From: Podospora pseudoanserina
Lineage: Eukaryota > Ascomycota > Sordariomycetes > Sordariales > Podosporaceae
DNA: 64,000 bases
NCBI RefSeq assembly: GCF_035222485.1
Contig: NC_085920.1
Location: 1,178,001 to 1,242,000, forward strand
Direction: 5' to 3'
Below, one piece after another: positions 44,401 through 56,287 of the stretch; the stretch's first letter is position 1, and the number at the start of each line of letters is the position of its first letter. The position numbers and the translations under genes are program-made. Under the pieces are notes generated by a model. The model saw nothing but the letters and a program-made list of their open reading frames with translations, ran no database searches and had not been told where the DNA came from.

Positions 44401-46111
44401 GACGAACAACATGCAGTTTGCAAGCGCTGAACCAGTCTGTCGGGTCCTCTAGCGTGAGAGGGTGCATATCTACTGTTGATGTTGTTGAGATCGAACGTCC
44501 CCTGATTTGTAAGAGAACGGACTTGCGTCTGCGACCTTGTACCACTCGCCGTCGGTGGACCTCGGTTTGTTACATGAGTGAGTTGAGAGATCTGGGATAA
44601 ATGTGATGTTCTGCCTGTTGTTACTGAAATGGAAAGGGGACGGTGGAGAGGGAGGCCTGCCATATCCATGCGCTCACCACTCTCACTGCCATGGCCGCGA
44701 CGAATGCGGCCCGTCTCTCGGCATGTCCACGGCAGCTTTTTGTGTGGTTTACCGGCGCCGGTTCAAAATTCACTGCTCGAGGCTGTGTAGCGGGGGGACC
44801 GGGGACTAGTGTCAGTAGCTCCGATCTTTTCCACCCTAAATCAAGTCTCGATATTGCGGCTGCACGGCGGCTGCGCTTGAGAAAGCCGTACAAGATGCCT
44901 TGCTGCAATGACATGACGGCCAGCAAGTTTCGCTCCATGGCCTGCCTCCAGTAAACCCTTTCCCGAACCTCCGACAACAACATCCGCCGTGGAGTGAAAC
45001 CCCCCGTCCCGAGCGAAATCATTCTCTCAAGATACATCCTCTGATTGGGATAGACGCAAAAGCCTCATCAACGCAGCCGCGGGGCACACCATCCAAATCA
45101 CAGTTACCTACCAGGCTTCTCGCCAGATATCTCCTCCAATCACCACCCCCTGCCCCATATATTTAAGGCTACCTAAGGTAGGCTCGGCTTTTCTTCAACA
45201 ACGTCACAACGCGGGGTCACCTCAACCCCCTCGCGGCGCAGCAACCTCACTCGTCAACATCCGGTCGTCGTCGGAATTTAGAACCGGTAGGTTGTAGTGT
45301 GTCGTTGAGCGGAGGGCAGATCGACAGGATATACCAGGCTTGAAGTGATGTCGGTAATGGGCTGTGCCTTGCTTTCACATCTGATGTTCCATGCTTACGG
45401 GGCCGGAAAACCCGTGTTGGTCCGGAGGACGGTGGGGCTTCGGCTTCGGTTTCGCTTCCCCGCGGGGGCTTGGCTGGACGGAGAGCTCTTGCCGCATCGG
45501 TATCTTGGGAGGCATCGTCAGCAATTCTTCCAATTTGACCGTGATTCCTAGGTTTTTTTTTATAGGTTTTTTTTCTGCAGTTGATAAGCAAGAGACGGGC
45601 TGATTTTGAGAGTTGATACACTCGGGATCTTGGTCTCGTCCTGCGCATCTTGATGGCATCCTGTGATCTTTTCCGCCGTTTGATCTCCGGCTCCGGGCTG
45701 GTGTGCATTTCCTGATTCCCTTTATGGCTACATCTTTTTGTCACAATTGCTTTCGGGTTCGAATTATTCCAGAACAAATGAAAACCCTTTGCTTCAGTTC
45801 ATTTGGGAGGCTCCCTTGTCGAGACTCTTGAGACCTGTTTGGGCGATGGAGATGCAACGGTGATACAAGCGGTGCATTTCCAGGCATCAGAGTTGACAGT
45901 TGCTATTGCGTAGTGACTAGTTCAACAAAAGGAATCCTTTGTGTTGCCGGACGAAAAGAAAGTAAACATTCTGTTCAGATGACCCCTCCTATTCCGACCC
46001 TGACCCTAACCCTAACCCACTCTTTGTCCATCTCCCCTTTCTCCCTTTGACCCTATTTTCGTTTGGTGATATGTTTTTGTGTGTTTTCTCTCTCTTCTCT
46101 GGCATGCGGTC
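41466..46111. other. Large spacer upstream of the F-box-like gene
   Basis: About 4.6 kb with no recognised gene. It includes the promoter and leader of the minus-strand gene at 41465. A telomere-repeat-like array (CCCTRA)n lies at 45998-46018, and a T-rich tract at 45553-45576. Open frames up to about 170 codons were inspected and show no family features. Confidence 0.5.
45998..46018 (+). repeat. Short interstitial telomere-like repeat
   Basis: Three and a half CCCTAA-type units (the first reads CCCTGA) about 95 bp from the stop codon of the secreted-protein gene. TTAGGG is the telomere repeat of filamentous ascomycetes. Too short to be a degenerate telomere; it resembles a telobox. Confidence 0.65.
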
Positions 46112-47664
46112 CTAAGGTGGAGAAGCTGCTGCCAGTGCCACGGTCGTCAGGATGGGGACCTGTTGTCTCGGTCAGCTTTCCGGTTACTGTGTAAAGAAAG
46201 CCAAATTATACTCACCCCTTCGGTATTATCCGCACTAAAAACGACAGTAGTCCAAGCATCTGCCACCACTCCTCCTGGGACGACCGAAGGTGGCGGGGGG
46301 GCGGTAACAGTCACTGTGAGCACCCCTCCTGGGACAACTGACGGCGGCGGGGGGGCGGTAACAGTCACTGTAAGCACCCCTCCTGGGACAACCGGCGCTG
46401 GCGTGGTCATCGCCGTGTTAACATCGCTGGCAACCGGGGAGGGAGGAGGAGGCGCGGGAACAGCTGTGTCTGGGGCTACCTGGGGAATCACCACCAAGGA
46501 CGTCGACTCCTGCCAGATTGTGCTGACAGGCATTCCATTGGAGAATGATGTCACGGGCACCGTCTCAACAAGAGTGACAGTACGGCCTCCTTCCTCTCCT
46601 GCTGCTGGTGGAATGACCGGGGTTGGAGGAGGAGGAGGTAGGGGCGAGGGGGTGGTGGGTATGCTGATGGGGATGGCGGAGATAGTGATTGTTGTGTCTC
46701 CGACTGTGGGAGAAGGGGTGGGACCGGTGACAATGATTGTTGTGTCTCCGGGTGCGGGAGAAGGGGGTGAACCGGTGACAGTGATGGTTTTCGTGGAGAT
46801 GAATGAGATGGGCGGTGCGGGGAAAGGGACGGTGACGGTTATCGTGCTGACTGGTGGTGGTGCCGGGGCTGAGGCGCTAACAGTGGGAAGACTAATGGTT
46901 ATCGTACTAGCTGGCGCGCCGGAAGGTGAGGCAATGACAGTAGGGAGAGTGACGGTGATCGTGCTGCCGGCTGCTGTAGGCGAGAGCGCAACAGGGGCTG
47001 TGACGGTGATGGTACTTCCAGGCGGTGGAATGGCTAGAGTTGGATCGGGGCTAGGGTTTGAGATGGGAGAGAGGATGACCGTCACTGTGTTTACTGGGAT
47101 CGGCGTGATTGTGACGAGTATTGGTGTTGGGGGAGGTGGAGATAAGGTGAGGATTATGGGGGAGGGTGTAGAGCCTGAGACAGAGGCGGCAGGCGAGAGA
47201 GCAATAGGGGTGCCGGCTCGTACTGTTGTTGATGTGGCTATCACCGTGGCTGAAGGGGATACCGATGTGATCACTGGTGGACCTTGTGAGACCAGGGGAG
47301 ACTCCGAAGTAACGATGATGGGACCTTGTGAAGGGCCTGAGGAAGGACTGGCCAAGGTAAGAGTAACTGGAGTGGTCGTCAAGGCAGTCACCGCGGATAG
47401 TGTGATATTGAGAGATACCACCGATGTGGCATTGGCGATTGTCGAGTTGAGTGGACCTGTACCTAGAGGAGGGCTTATGAGTACGCTCGTCTGGTTCTGC
47501 GGATCATCTGCTCGGTGGTAAATCTTTCGGGGGAAGATGTTGTTCTCGCCATTCTTCTCGTTGACGTCTTGAGATGAGGCCCCGTTGAGAATGGGTGCTG
47601 GAGCAGCCAGGGTGCCGATGTCCCTGCTTGCAATGATGTAAACTATAAGAAGTAATAGATGCAT
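46112..47664 (-). CDS. Ser/Thr/Pro-rich secreted cell-surface (mucin-like) protein
   Basis: Exons 47664-46216 and 46159-46112, over a 56-nt intron (GTGAGT...GACAACAG), give 498 residues ending VPILTTVALAAASPP. ATG 47664 starts a clear signal peptide (MHLLLLIVYIIASRDIGTLA, then AAPAP). An Asn-glycosylation-rich segment follows (NQTS, NSTIANATS). The rest is repetitive Ser/Thr/Pro/Val, with recurring TITVT and TTIIV strings, a pattern of heavily O-mannosylated wall proteins. Near the C-terminus two exact and one partial copies of an 18-residue unit (VVPGGVLTVTVTAPPPPS) match the DNA minisatellite at 46267-46395. The short hydrophobic C-terminus could be a weak GPI signal, but this is uncertain. 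No catalytic domain seen. The true intron could be read differently (an acceptor after only 29 nt gives an immediate stop), which changes just the last residues. Confidence 0.8.
46267..46395 (+). repeat. 54-bp tandem minisatellite in the secreted-protein gene
   Basis: Units 46267-46320 and 46321-46374 are nearly identical, and a partial third copy reaches about 46395. The period is a multiple of three and encodes the 18-residue Val/Thr/Pro repeat on the minus strand. Confidence 0.85.
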
Positions 47665-48810
47665 TTTGAAGGCTTTAAGAAGAGCAGCAAGGCGTCGGTC
47701 TTTACAAGCAGCCCGAGAGGTCCTACTTGGGTTGATCAAGACATGGGACCTTCTTGTAAAAAGTTCAAAGTGAGTGTTTCAACTAAGTACTTTGGCCTGA
47801 CGTCAAAGGTTACGACTTTGGTCAGCCTTCCGCAAATAATATATCTGCCTACCTATCCAGCCACTCCAAGTATTGTCTGCATGATGAAAGACCTTCAGCT
47901 CTCTTTTTTGAGCCAAACTATCCGCGTAATGTGGCCAAAGTGCGTTGTTTTCACTCTTCCGATGAGAAGTTGTTGCACGTGGGAACATCTTGAGGCCTGG
48001 AAGAAAGTTAGTATCCAAAACAAATCGTACTCTTTGAGGTTCACGAAGACTGGACAGGCGGCTCCCAGCATCCGATGTCGAGGAGTTCATGTGCACCGTG
48101 TCCTTGACACATCACCCAAATGGTCCCTGTATAACCAACATGTTAGTTCCTGACGCATCATTTCCGAGTCACCTGTCATGACAAATATCTAGGGATCGTG
48201 GAAATAATGCTAAAGAAGTATGACGAGACATGGGTTTCTGTGGTGTAGGGGGGAGATTTTCGAAATGCGGAGGCAGTATGACACTGTCTAAGGCATCGTG
48301 CTGACGTGAATCTCGATCCGAGACAACGCATGGCCGGAGATCACCTGTGTGTTTTTGTCAGTCCAGTCCATTCTTTCTGTGTCACCGTACCACAACGTAC
48401 TCACATGGCAGGTATGGCAAGCCGGGACCTGTGGCAAGAACATGTAACCACGGGAAATCACATTTGTTCCTGCATATTTGGAAAGTCGGGACGTCAACCG
48501 ATGGTCGTATCACGGGAGTTTGGGAGCTCGTATAGGCGGTCCTTGCGTGACAAGTTTCACAACCACACCGAGGGAACATCAACACTCTGAACACGCGGCC
48601 AGCAGCCCCATCATTTTCTGTTATATCCTTAGTCAGCTCCCACACATGCCTTCCATTGTGTAATATACATTGTTCGATTGCCATCCACATCTTCCCAATG
48701 CCAAAAGATGGTCTGAACGTGAGATGTTGTTGTGTGTCAGTGTACTCCTTGTCGGCACACGCGCCAGTGAGCTTTCATGCCGTAACGCCGCTTATGTGAT
48801 ATGGGTTTGA
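47665..48810. other. Spacer between two minus-strand genes
   Basis: About 1.1 kb; promoter of the secreted-protein gene and 3' region of the small membrane protein. No supported ORF. Confidence 0.5.
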
Positions 48811-49286
48811 TCAGCCCTGGATTATGTAGCTAGAAACTGTTAAATATCGTGCACCCGAAAGAACCGATGGTAATTGAAGACTTACATGCCAACTATGGTG
48901 GCCACCGCCAGAGTTATTCCCAAAATCGTGAGGAATGCAAGCATGAGACCCATAGCTCGCATTTTTCTCTCTTCTTCTTCCTCAACGGTCTCTGTGCGCG
49001 GGGCAAAAACACGGACAGTCAAGGTGCGGCGGGTGGTAGTCGGGTTGTTATTGGTCTCGACTGGGTGGTTGTTGCTCTCAAGGTCGACATGATAGAAAGG
49101 GTGAGGAGAGCGAGACTCCAAGGGAATGGAATTCTGATAAACAGGAACAGCCTCGTAGGGGGGGACGTTTTCGGAAGGAGCCGCTTCCTGGATGTTCCTG
49201 TCTCTCTCCATTGTCTTGACTTCCAGACTGTTTCCTGGATGTGGCTGAAAAGTGTTCAGGTTGTGATCTTGCGAAGGAGGCGCCAT
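48811..49286 (-). CDS. Small tail-anchored membrane protein of unknown function
   Basis: Exons 49286-48886 and 48829-48811, joined over a 56-nt intron (GTAAGT...TTTCTAG), give 139 residues ending TIVGIYIIQG. Without splicing the frame ends five residues earlier, so the product is nearly the same. The N-terminal 100 residues are hydrophilic and Pro/Asn-rich, with a basic-then-acidic junction (TRRTLTVRVFAPRTE, VEEEEERK). The C-terminus is one strongly hydrophobic segment (MGLMLAFLTILGITLAVATI), so the protein should sit in a membrane with its N-terminus in the cytosol. I do not recognise a family. The ATG at 49286 follows GAGGCGCC in acceptable context. Neighbours give no functional hint. Confidence 0.6.
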
Positions 49287-50695
49287 CGGTACGCAGTTGT
49301 TGTACTCGAGATGGCAGTCAGTTTTGCAGTCGGCGACTCGGGAAACTTTCTCTCGTTACTTAGGCGGCGGGCTGTCCTGTCCAGTTTCTGCCTGGCAGTG
49401 AAAAGGGCGGTTCTGAGCATCGTTCCTTCCTTGCCAGAGGAGATATCGGCTTCAGATGACGTAGGTATATTTTATTCAATTACACACCTGGCAGCCACTC
49501 CATGCCGGCCTGGCATTTCTTTGGCTGATTTCAATCATCCTCTTCATCGAGCAAATCGACCAGGTGGTATGGTATGGTATGAAATAGCTGCTCCCTCCTG
49601 TGAACACATTGCCTGAGAGCCACCAATAATGCCATCATCTAATCAGCCCCTAGCCTTCCCCACAAGCGCTCTATTTGAGTGCCTCAGAAATTTTCATGTC
49701 TTTGTAACACATCGAGTCACTTCCACTGTCCCCAGACTGGATCCAACCTCCCATGTGTCGTCTCGGCTGTTGACATCGTCCACCAGCCCCTTTCTACGAC
49801 AAGGCCGCCAAACAGATTTTGATCTGGTTGCAACAATGAGGAGACTGATCTAATCATGAAGATGCCTGGCCAATTTGGTGCTTCCAGTTGTGACAGGACC
49901 GCATACCGTGACCGCAACTTCCTATGCAGTTGGTATTTAGAGAGTCTTTGTTCTGGCTTCACTCGGGAAATTGGTTGGTTACTTACCAGCACCGCCAGCC
50001 CAACAGTGCCGAGGTTTTTCAAGCTTATAATACTCCCTCACCTCTCTCCTTCAACACTTGCTTCTTCCATTCTCCAAAACCTTCCAGTCCGTCAGCTTTT
50101 CCATCCACACATCACTTCTACTTTATTCTCCATATTGTGTCTCCAAGTGCTTCAGAGTACGAGCTTCATTAAGTCGAGAAATCATCATACCATATATTCA
50201 GCACCAACACGTTTGTCGAACGCAATTTCTCGATCACGGCACACCGCCTACCCCAAAATCCAGTCCACGACTTTCATCAGTCTCAATTCTGAGCATTACC
50301 GTTCCTCCCTCGAGACACAATCATCTGACATCTTTTCATCTGACATCTTTTCATCATCCATAAGCACACAGACTGGCTCACAGATAGTCATCTCACGCAC
50401 CAAAGACGGCGCCCTTTCCACATCAAACATCTCTACTAACTCCACTGATCATCAGTCAGACGATCACTGTTGTTGCAGCCGTCACCATAGTACCATCATC
50501 TCAGTCATCATTTTACAGCATCGCATCTTCACATAAAACCCTTTTCACCTATTCATAATCTGGTTCTCTGTTAGCAGTTTGCATGTTATAAAGTATCACT
50601 CAACACATTTCTAATCTACAAACGGTATCAATACACCGATCTTGACGTCTTTTCTCACCTCTCATCCCTCCGTTGTTATTTCTCTTCTCGCTATA
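49287..50695. other. Divergent intergenic region upstream of the SET gene
   Basis: About 1.4 kb. A long frame at 49856-50536 is rich in Ser/Thr/His/Ile from CT-rich sequence and lacks protein character, so I read it as promoter and leader of the SET gene. The direct duplication of ATCTGACATCTTTTC at 50324-50353 lies within it. Confidence 0.5.
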
Positions 50696-51901
50696 ATGGA
50701 GCCCATCAAGATCAAGACCACCGTTCTCACCGCCGACGCTTTGGCGAAAGCCATGGCCGAGATGCAATCCATCTTTTCCCAACTAACCCCCTCAGAGTAC
50801 AAAGATGCCCTGACCATCCAGTCAGGCGACGATTCCGACCGATCAGCTCAGAAGCTGTTCTCCGACCCGGGGGGCAACGACTCGGTCAGCTCTGACCAAA
50901 ACCTCACCACCACAACAACCCTTGCCTGTCCCAGTCATCCAACCACCGACGAACCCACCACCAGCGAGACAAAACCTGGGCAAAACAACTACCACATCCT
51001 CCCGCACCCGGTCCCGGTCTCCAAATCTGAACCGCGGACTGTGAAAATCGGCACGCTAAACAACATCCCCATCTATCACTACTTCTCCCACGCCGAGCAG
51101 TTCCTCGCAAGCCAAGAATACGCCACCCCGTTCGGGAAGCGCTTCCTCCTCGACGAGCCAGACAGCTTGTTGCCTTCCGATGACCCCTCTGACAGGGTTT
51201 TCCACCCTCCCCCCCACTCGGAGGAGTGGTGGCCCGGTCCGGGGAACGCAAACAGGGATTTTCGATTCAAGAAATATTTTAAGATACGCAAGTCGGGGCT
51301 TGGGGGGTTGGGGGCGTTTGCTACGGTGGATATTGAGATGGGTAGGGTTATCTTGCTGGAGAGGCCGCTGCTGTTGACCACGCATGGGAGGGTGGAGGAT
51401 GATGTGTTGGCGATGCGGCAGGAGGGGAAAGGGATTTATAGGAGCTTGGATGGGGGAGGTGAGGTGGGGTGGGTGATCAGGGTGAAGGATCGGAATTGGT
51501 GAGTTTATATACTGGATCTTAGGTGACCTAGTTGAGGGCGAGTTGGTGGCTAACATGATGTGTGTCTGTGTAGCTTTGATCTGGGAGGTGGGATAGGCTT
51601 CTTTGGGATTGCCTCGAGGTTCAACCATGCTTGTCGGGGTGCGGCGAATGTGAATTATAAGTATGATCATCACAGAAAGGTGATGGTTATGACGGCGAGG
51701 AGGGACATCGAGGCAGGGACGGAGCTGTTTATTGACTATGGGGCTGGGTCTTCGGCTTGCTTGTATGCCATGTATGGGTTTGTTTGTCGGTGCGGTGGGG
51801 GGTGCAGGCGGTTGACGAGGAGGGATTTGGAGGCCATGGGGGCTGGGTTGAAGGAACTTGTGAAGTGGGGGTTGGCGAGTGAGAAGGAATTGGCGTGGTG
51901 A
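50696..51901 (+). CDS. SET-domain protein (putative lysine methyltransferase)
   Basis: Exons 50696-51498 and 51574-51901, with a 75-nt intron, give 376 residues; the splice reads VKDRN/CFDLGGGIGFFG. The N-terminal 190 residues are Ser/Thr/Asp-rich and probably regulatory. The SET domain begins at about 195 with the SAM-binding glycine motif (KSGLGGLGAFATVDIEMG). The pseudoknot motif appears as SRFNHACRGAANVNYKYD at about 281 (NHAC instead of the common NHSC), followed by ARRDIEAGTELFIDYG. A short post-SET-like Cys cluster (CRCGGGC) lies at about 339. The stretch between the two SET halves is short, so it may be a compact, SMYD-like or divergent member. Substrate (histone or other) cannot be told. 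Confidence 0.82.
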
Positions 51902-54900
51902 TTGGGGGTTTGATAGGGGGGATGAAATGCGGTGATTTATGTGGGTGATTTTCTCGCAGTTTTTTTTTTTTTTGGTTATATTTCGCTGCTTTGGTGAATT
52001 GAAAGTTGTGGTGAAGTTTTATTGATGGTCCTGGTGACAAGTTGGTTGGACAACAGAACTATTGATACACGTCAGTATAAACGTGTATTGACCGTCGACT
52101 TACCATGCGTGTGCTTCACTTGATAAATCCCCGCAGGGACAGCGTTGGATCAAGGAAAAGGGGCTTCCAGGCGACAGGCTAAGGGTTAGGGTATGAAGGT
52201 CTTGCCCCTTTTTGACCCCTATTTGCTGATGTTATGCCGCTTCCACACCCATCATAGATAAGCATCATGTTTCCAAGGAAGACCGGGCCTATTGGTAGGG
52301 GCGCTCAACAGAAGAGGTATGTCTATTGCGCATCATGACAAAATCGAGCAATCTGCAACCATAAACTCCCTCTGACATCCGGGCAGGAGCTCAACGCAAA
52401 GGGTCCTCTCGTCTTTCGTGAAGCACACAGAAAGGGTTAAGGTTGATTGATGGCCTCGTTCGTATTCCAAAGTTGAACAACCTATCACACATGCAAGCGT
52501 GATATGACACAATCCCACTCGAGATATTGAGGCGGCAGGAAACGGCAGGCCATGAGGAGCTTAACTGGCGGACGGCAAGGCCAGAATCTGCAAGCCTCAT
52601 CCCAATCTTTCCCGGGACGGCCACATCAGGGACACACACACACGCACACACCCAGGCAGACAGAGTGGTAGGTGAATGAGCGGACGCGATCCGGCTGCAT
52701 GCATCCAAAAGTGCGATATTCTCCAGATTGCCATGTTGTCCGATGTGGCCTAGTGCATATGTGGCCCATCCCACACTCAGGCCTCGCTACGACGCTGAAG
52801 CAGATAGAAACCGATAGCAGGGCAGGAAAGATAGATGGGCTCGACACCCTCTTTTTGTGAGTGATGTGAAGAAGGGGAAAGGGGTGGGGTGGTAGTATTT
52901 GTTTTCCATCCCACGGCCGGCAAACTACTGGCTCATAACGCAAGGCCGAGGGTTGCCGACGAGGTGCGTGTGCGTTTGCGTGTTGCCTTGCCCAGTATCA
53001 ATCACCATTCTTCGTATCACGACTTGGTTGCAGCCTTCCTGCCAACCACTATGGATGCTTGATTTGAGCAAACACACTTGCTTCTATGATCAGTCATTTT
53101 TGCGGAGACACGCCAGCGCTTCTCTGCTCCTTGATATCAAGCAGTCTGGTGTAATGTAAGCAGTCGGCCCCTCATCGTGAGATATGATAAACAAATGGCG
53201 ATATCGGCACGGCTTTTGCCTTCCTTTGCCTAGAGACGGTTGTCAAGTTTCCAAAAAAAGAAAAGAGGGTTCGAAATGAGACAAGATGACGGCTGAATTC
53301 GCAAAAGGCCAACTGGATGAGAGGCGGTGAGGCGCCGGAAATTGAGTCATAGAAAGCCAGATAGAGCTTCTCTTGGTGTGAAATGCTGGATGGATAGTTA
53401 GGGAGATCTCGGCATGTGCATTGGGACGGAAAGCTACTTGCTCAAATGCTGCCATGGCCGCCAAGATGAAGCTGCAGCAAGCACGCTAGGCTAATGCAGC
53501 AGATCTCGAATCGTTTTGGGACGTCTGGGGGGAATACAGACGCCAAAGCTATATGGATTGGATGGTCGTCATGGCGAGCACTACCTAGAAATGGCTTGGT
53601 CGTAGATTGGAACCGGAAGATAGGCATTTGAACCGGGCCATCGATAACCAATCGATAATGATACGGACATTGAACCGCTCGTGCTCTGGTGGGAAACCGA
53701 GTAGGATACCACCACCGCCTCGGCCGCGGATGCAAGCACTCTGGGCCGTTGGTGATTCATACGAATAAAACAGGTCGGTGGCGCACGAATGGGAAATGGA
53801 TTTTGCTCTGGCGTGAATATCGAGCAAATCCTCGGAGGGAACAGTCGCAACTGGGTGTGAATGGGCTGTTAATTGAGGGGCAGGTGGAGGTATAAGACCC
53901 GAATATGAAGAGGTGCAGACGCCGGACGGGCCATAGTCTGATACGAGGGATAGCCGAGCGCTCAATGCCTGTGAGCACCCATGTGGCTTCTAGAACGATT
54001 GGACAATGAACAAAGTGTGCGAGGCACGGCGAATGTATGTAATCCATGTCGGCACAATCTAGATGATGCGTATACACCCGCTGTATGTCATGGCCGTCTC
54101 GGCATCATGAGCATATGTCTGCCTTTCATATGTCAACCTCCGCCGAGAAAAAGACCGGTCTGGCCGGAAAGCTCCGGAGAGCATCGACCTCACTCTTCGA
54201 TGCCGTAATGGGGCCGAGGACCCTCGATGACATCTTGATCGACCGATCCAGAAAGACACAAGCTGGTGTGGTGGAGGGGCATCCGGCTTTACTGACTTGG
54301 GCTGGCCGAGCCACAATCTTGGTCAAGAATGAGCAAGTACGAGATGGCGGTCAACATGTTGCGCCCTAATAATGCTTTTTGGGGTATCTTCCAATTGGCG
54401 AAGCCTCTGCCGCAACTGATTGGCGAAGGAATATTATTCCGTGGGGAGAGACAACAAGAACATGGAGTCCAATTAGATAGCCAAGTTTTCCCACCTTCTC
54501 GGTTTCTACGGCTTACGGGACACAGCCAGCGGTCCCTTTGGCACGTTTGGCACGGAGATGGTGGTGAGAAAGCCGGGGGAGGGTACCCCACGCGGGCTAT
54601 GGAGTGGACGTCAGTCTCCCGGGCAGATCGGGACCTGCCTCTGGGCGTATGCCAAATGTTGTCGGCCTAGGACCCCAGCCAAACGGAAAGCTATCCGGTT
54701 CAGGTGTCATGGTGGCATCCAGAGCTATTTGCTGGCTCAACTGGTTGACGACTAAAGGTAGAACGAGTGGCCGTCCCCAAAACTCCAATGCCATTTCATT
54801 ACGTCTCAGAACACACAACAACCACTGGCTGTCTGCCTAGTTCCGTATACTAACGGGTAGCGGTTTACAGATGTGTGTGGTGAGACCCGTGGGGGTAAAG

Positions 54901-56287
54901 GAGAGAATGGGTAGGCCGATAAGGTGCTTTTGTGGCATGATTGGGAGATGCCGGAGGGGAGAGGCTGAGAGGGACCCCGCCTCGACCAGAGTGTGTGCCA
55001 AGTTCAGCGGCACCATCGTGCGTTGACCGACGTTACTCTGAATCCCGGGAAGTTGTGTACACGCTTTTAGAACCGGCATGGAGTTTGATGTATATCGCTC
55101 ATGGAGGCTCGACAGGGGGAGGGATATTGACATCCGGGTGAGATGGAGGTCGTCCGCGCCTCTCTTGCTTGTGATACTGCTTGCTGAGTTGGCCTTTCTT
55201 TCCGAGCGGTGGCAATATGAGTTTTCCCTCATCCGATAAGCTCCGAGCAGCGGATGTTTGATATATCGAGCCACGCCCGAGAGTAATCCGGGGAACTCTC
55301 CACAGAGCGATAAGCCACCTCAGAGCTCACAGGGAAATGTGATGGGTCAAAACGCCATACTATCCGGGCCTGTCGAGCTGGCAACCTGGAAGTGCAGAGT
55401 GCAGACCGACCGCCTGTTGACGGCCAGAGAACACAGGCAGCCGTGACGCAGGCGTCCCCAGCACCAGGAATCGGATGAGACATATGGGGGAGAGAGAAAG
55501 TTGAGTTGACGGGTGCTGTGCGCACAAGCTGTGCTGCAGCTGGTTTCCCTTGCAGCATGGATGGAAGCAGCGAAGTTTTTTCTGTGGGCTGCCCTGGTTT
55601 TAGTCGAGCGCCAAGACATGGCTTTTGGCGGGGTTGTTCCCTCTAGCTCCAACTTTTCACACCCCACCTTTTCTCAGCCGAGGGCAGCGAGGCACCACAA
55701 GCCAGCGAGGGGCAGCATTTCGAGGCTTGCCATTTGCTATCACCTATGCACATTCTGCTTCTTTAGACGCGGCCATCTGAGATAAGACATTGTGAGAGGT
55801 AAAGTGAGGTTGTAATATGCCAGGTCCCAACCATCCCAAAGAGGCAGTCGACACCATCAGGATGAGCCAGAACACGGAGCGAAACGCGAGGGCAGCCTAA
55901 CCATGAGGAGACACCTCTAACACAGACCGGGATACCTCTCATCATGGTGTGTGATGCACAGCGATGCGCCTGCGTCTCTCATCCTGTTCACCGACTCCAC
56001 CAGCGGCATGGAATTTGACTCCTTCCCGCTTGGGGTGGTCCTAGTTTTCTTTTTGTCTCGCCTTTTTTTTTGCGGTCGACCAGTGAGTGTGGTTTTACAA
56101 CGCTGACACCCCCAAGCCCAAGCCTCCTTCTCCTGCAACCACACACAAGCTTACTACAACCGTCCATTCTTCGTACGCTCCGGCCGCAGCAGGATACGTA
56201 CCTCGCCTGGCTCTAGGACCTTGGAGTCAAGAAGCACTTCCTCGCCTTACTTTCCGCCCTCCCCTTCTTCCTCTTTTCTTCTTCACC
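51902..56287. other. Large spacer, mostly without recognised genes
   Basis: About 4.4 kb. A T-run at 51959-51974 follows the SET stop. A TTAGGGTTAGGG-like telobox on the plus strand lies near 52182-52193. A CA-rich microsatellite lies at 52631-52652. The only frame with gene-like composition is at 54130-54369 (listed separately). The 56090-56287 part is CT-rich leader of the adenine phosphoribosyltransferase gene. Confidence 0.5.
54130..54369 (+). CDS. Possible small protein or first exon, unrecognised
   Basis: An open frame of 79 codons from ATG 54130 starts MSTSAEKKTGLAGKLRRAST and continues SLFDAVMGPRTLDDILIDRS. It is hydrophilic, helix-prone and basic at the start, with GC3-rich codons like those of the confirmed genes nearby, unlike the other frames in this spacer. 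A GTACGA donor-like site follows AATGAGCAA near 54336, so the real gene could continue in another exon that I could not find. The start context (CAT ATG T) is weak. No family recognised. It may be spurious. Confidence 0.28.
   Translation: MSTSAEKKTGLAGKLRRASTSLFDAVMGPRTLDDILIDRSRKTQAGVVEGHPALLTWAGRATILVKNEQVRDGGQHVAP

Noticed and set aside
45247-45777. 176-codon Lys/Arg-rich minus-strand frame
   Set aside because: Non-ATG start, no domain, contains poly-Lys from an A/T-rich run.
46079-47521. 480-codon plus-strand frame, Gly/Val-rich
   Set aside because: Antisense shadow of the repetitive secreted-protein gene, which has signal peptide and splice support on the minus strand.
49856-50536. 226-codon frame upstream of the SET gene
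   Set aside because: Ser/Thr/His/Ile composition comes from CT-rich leader DNA; the SET gene has its own well-placed ATG at 50696.
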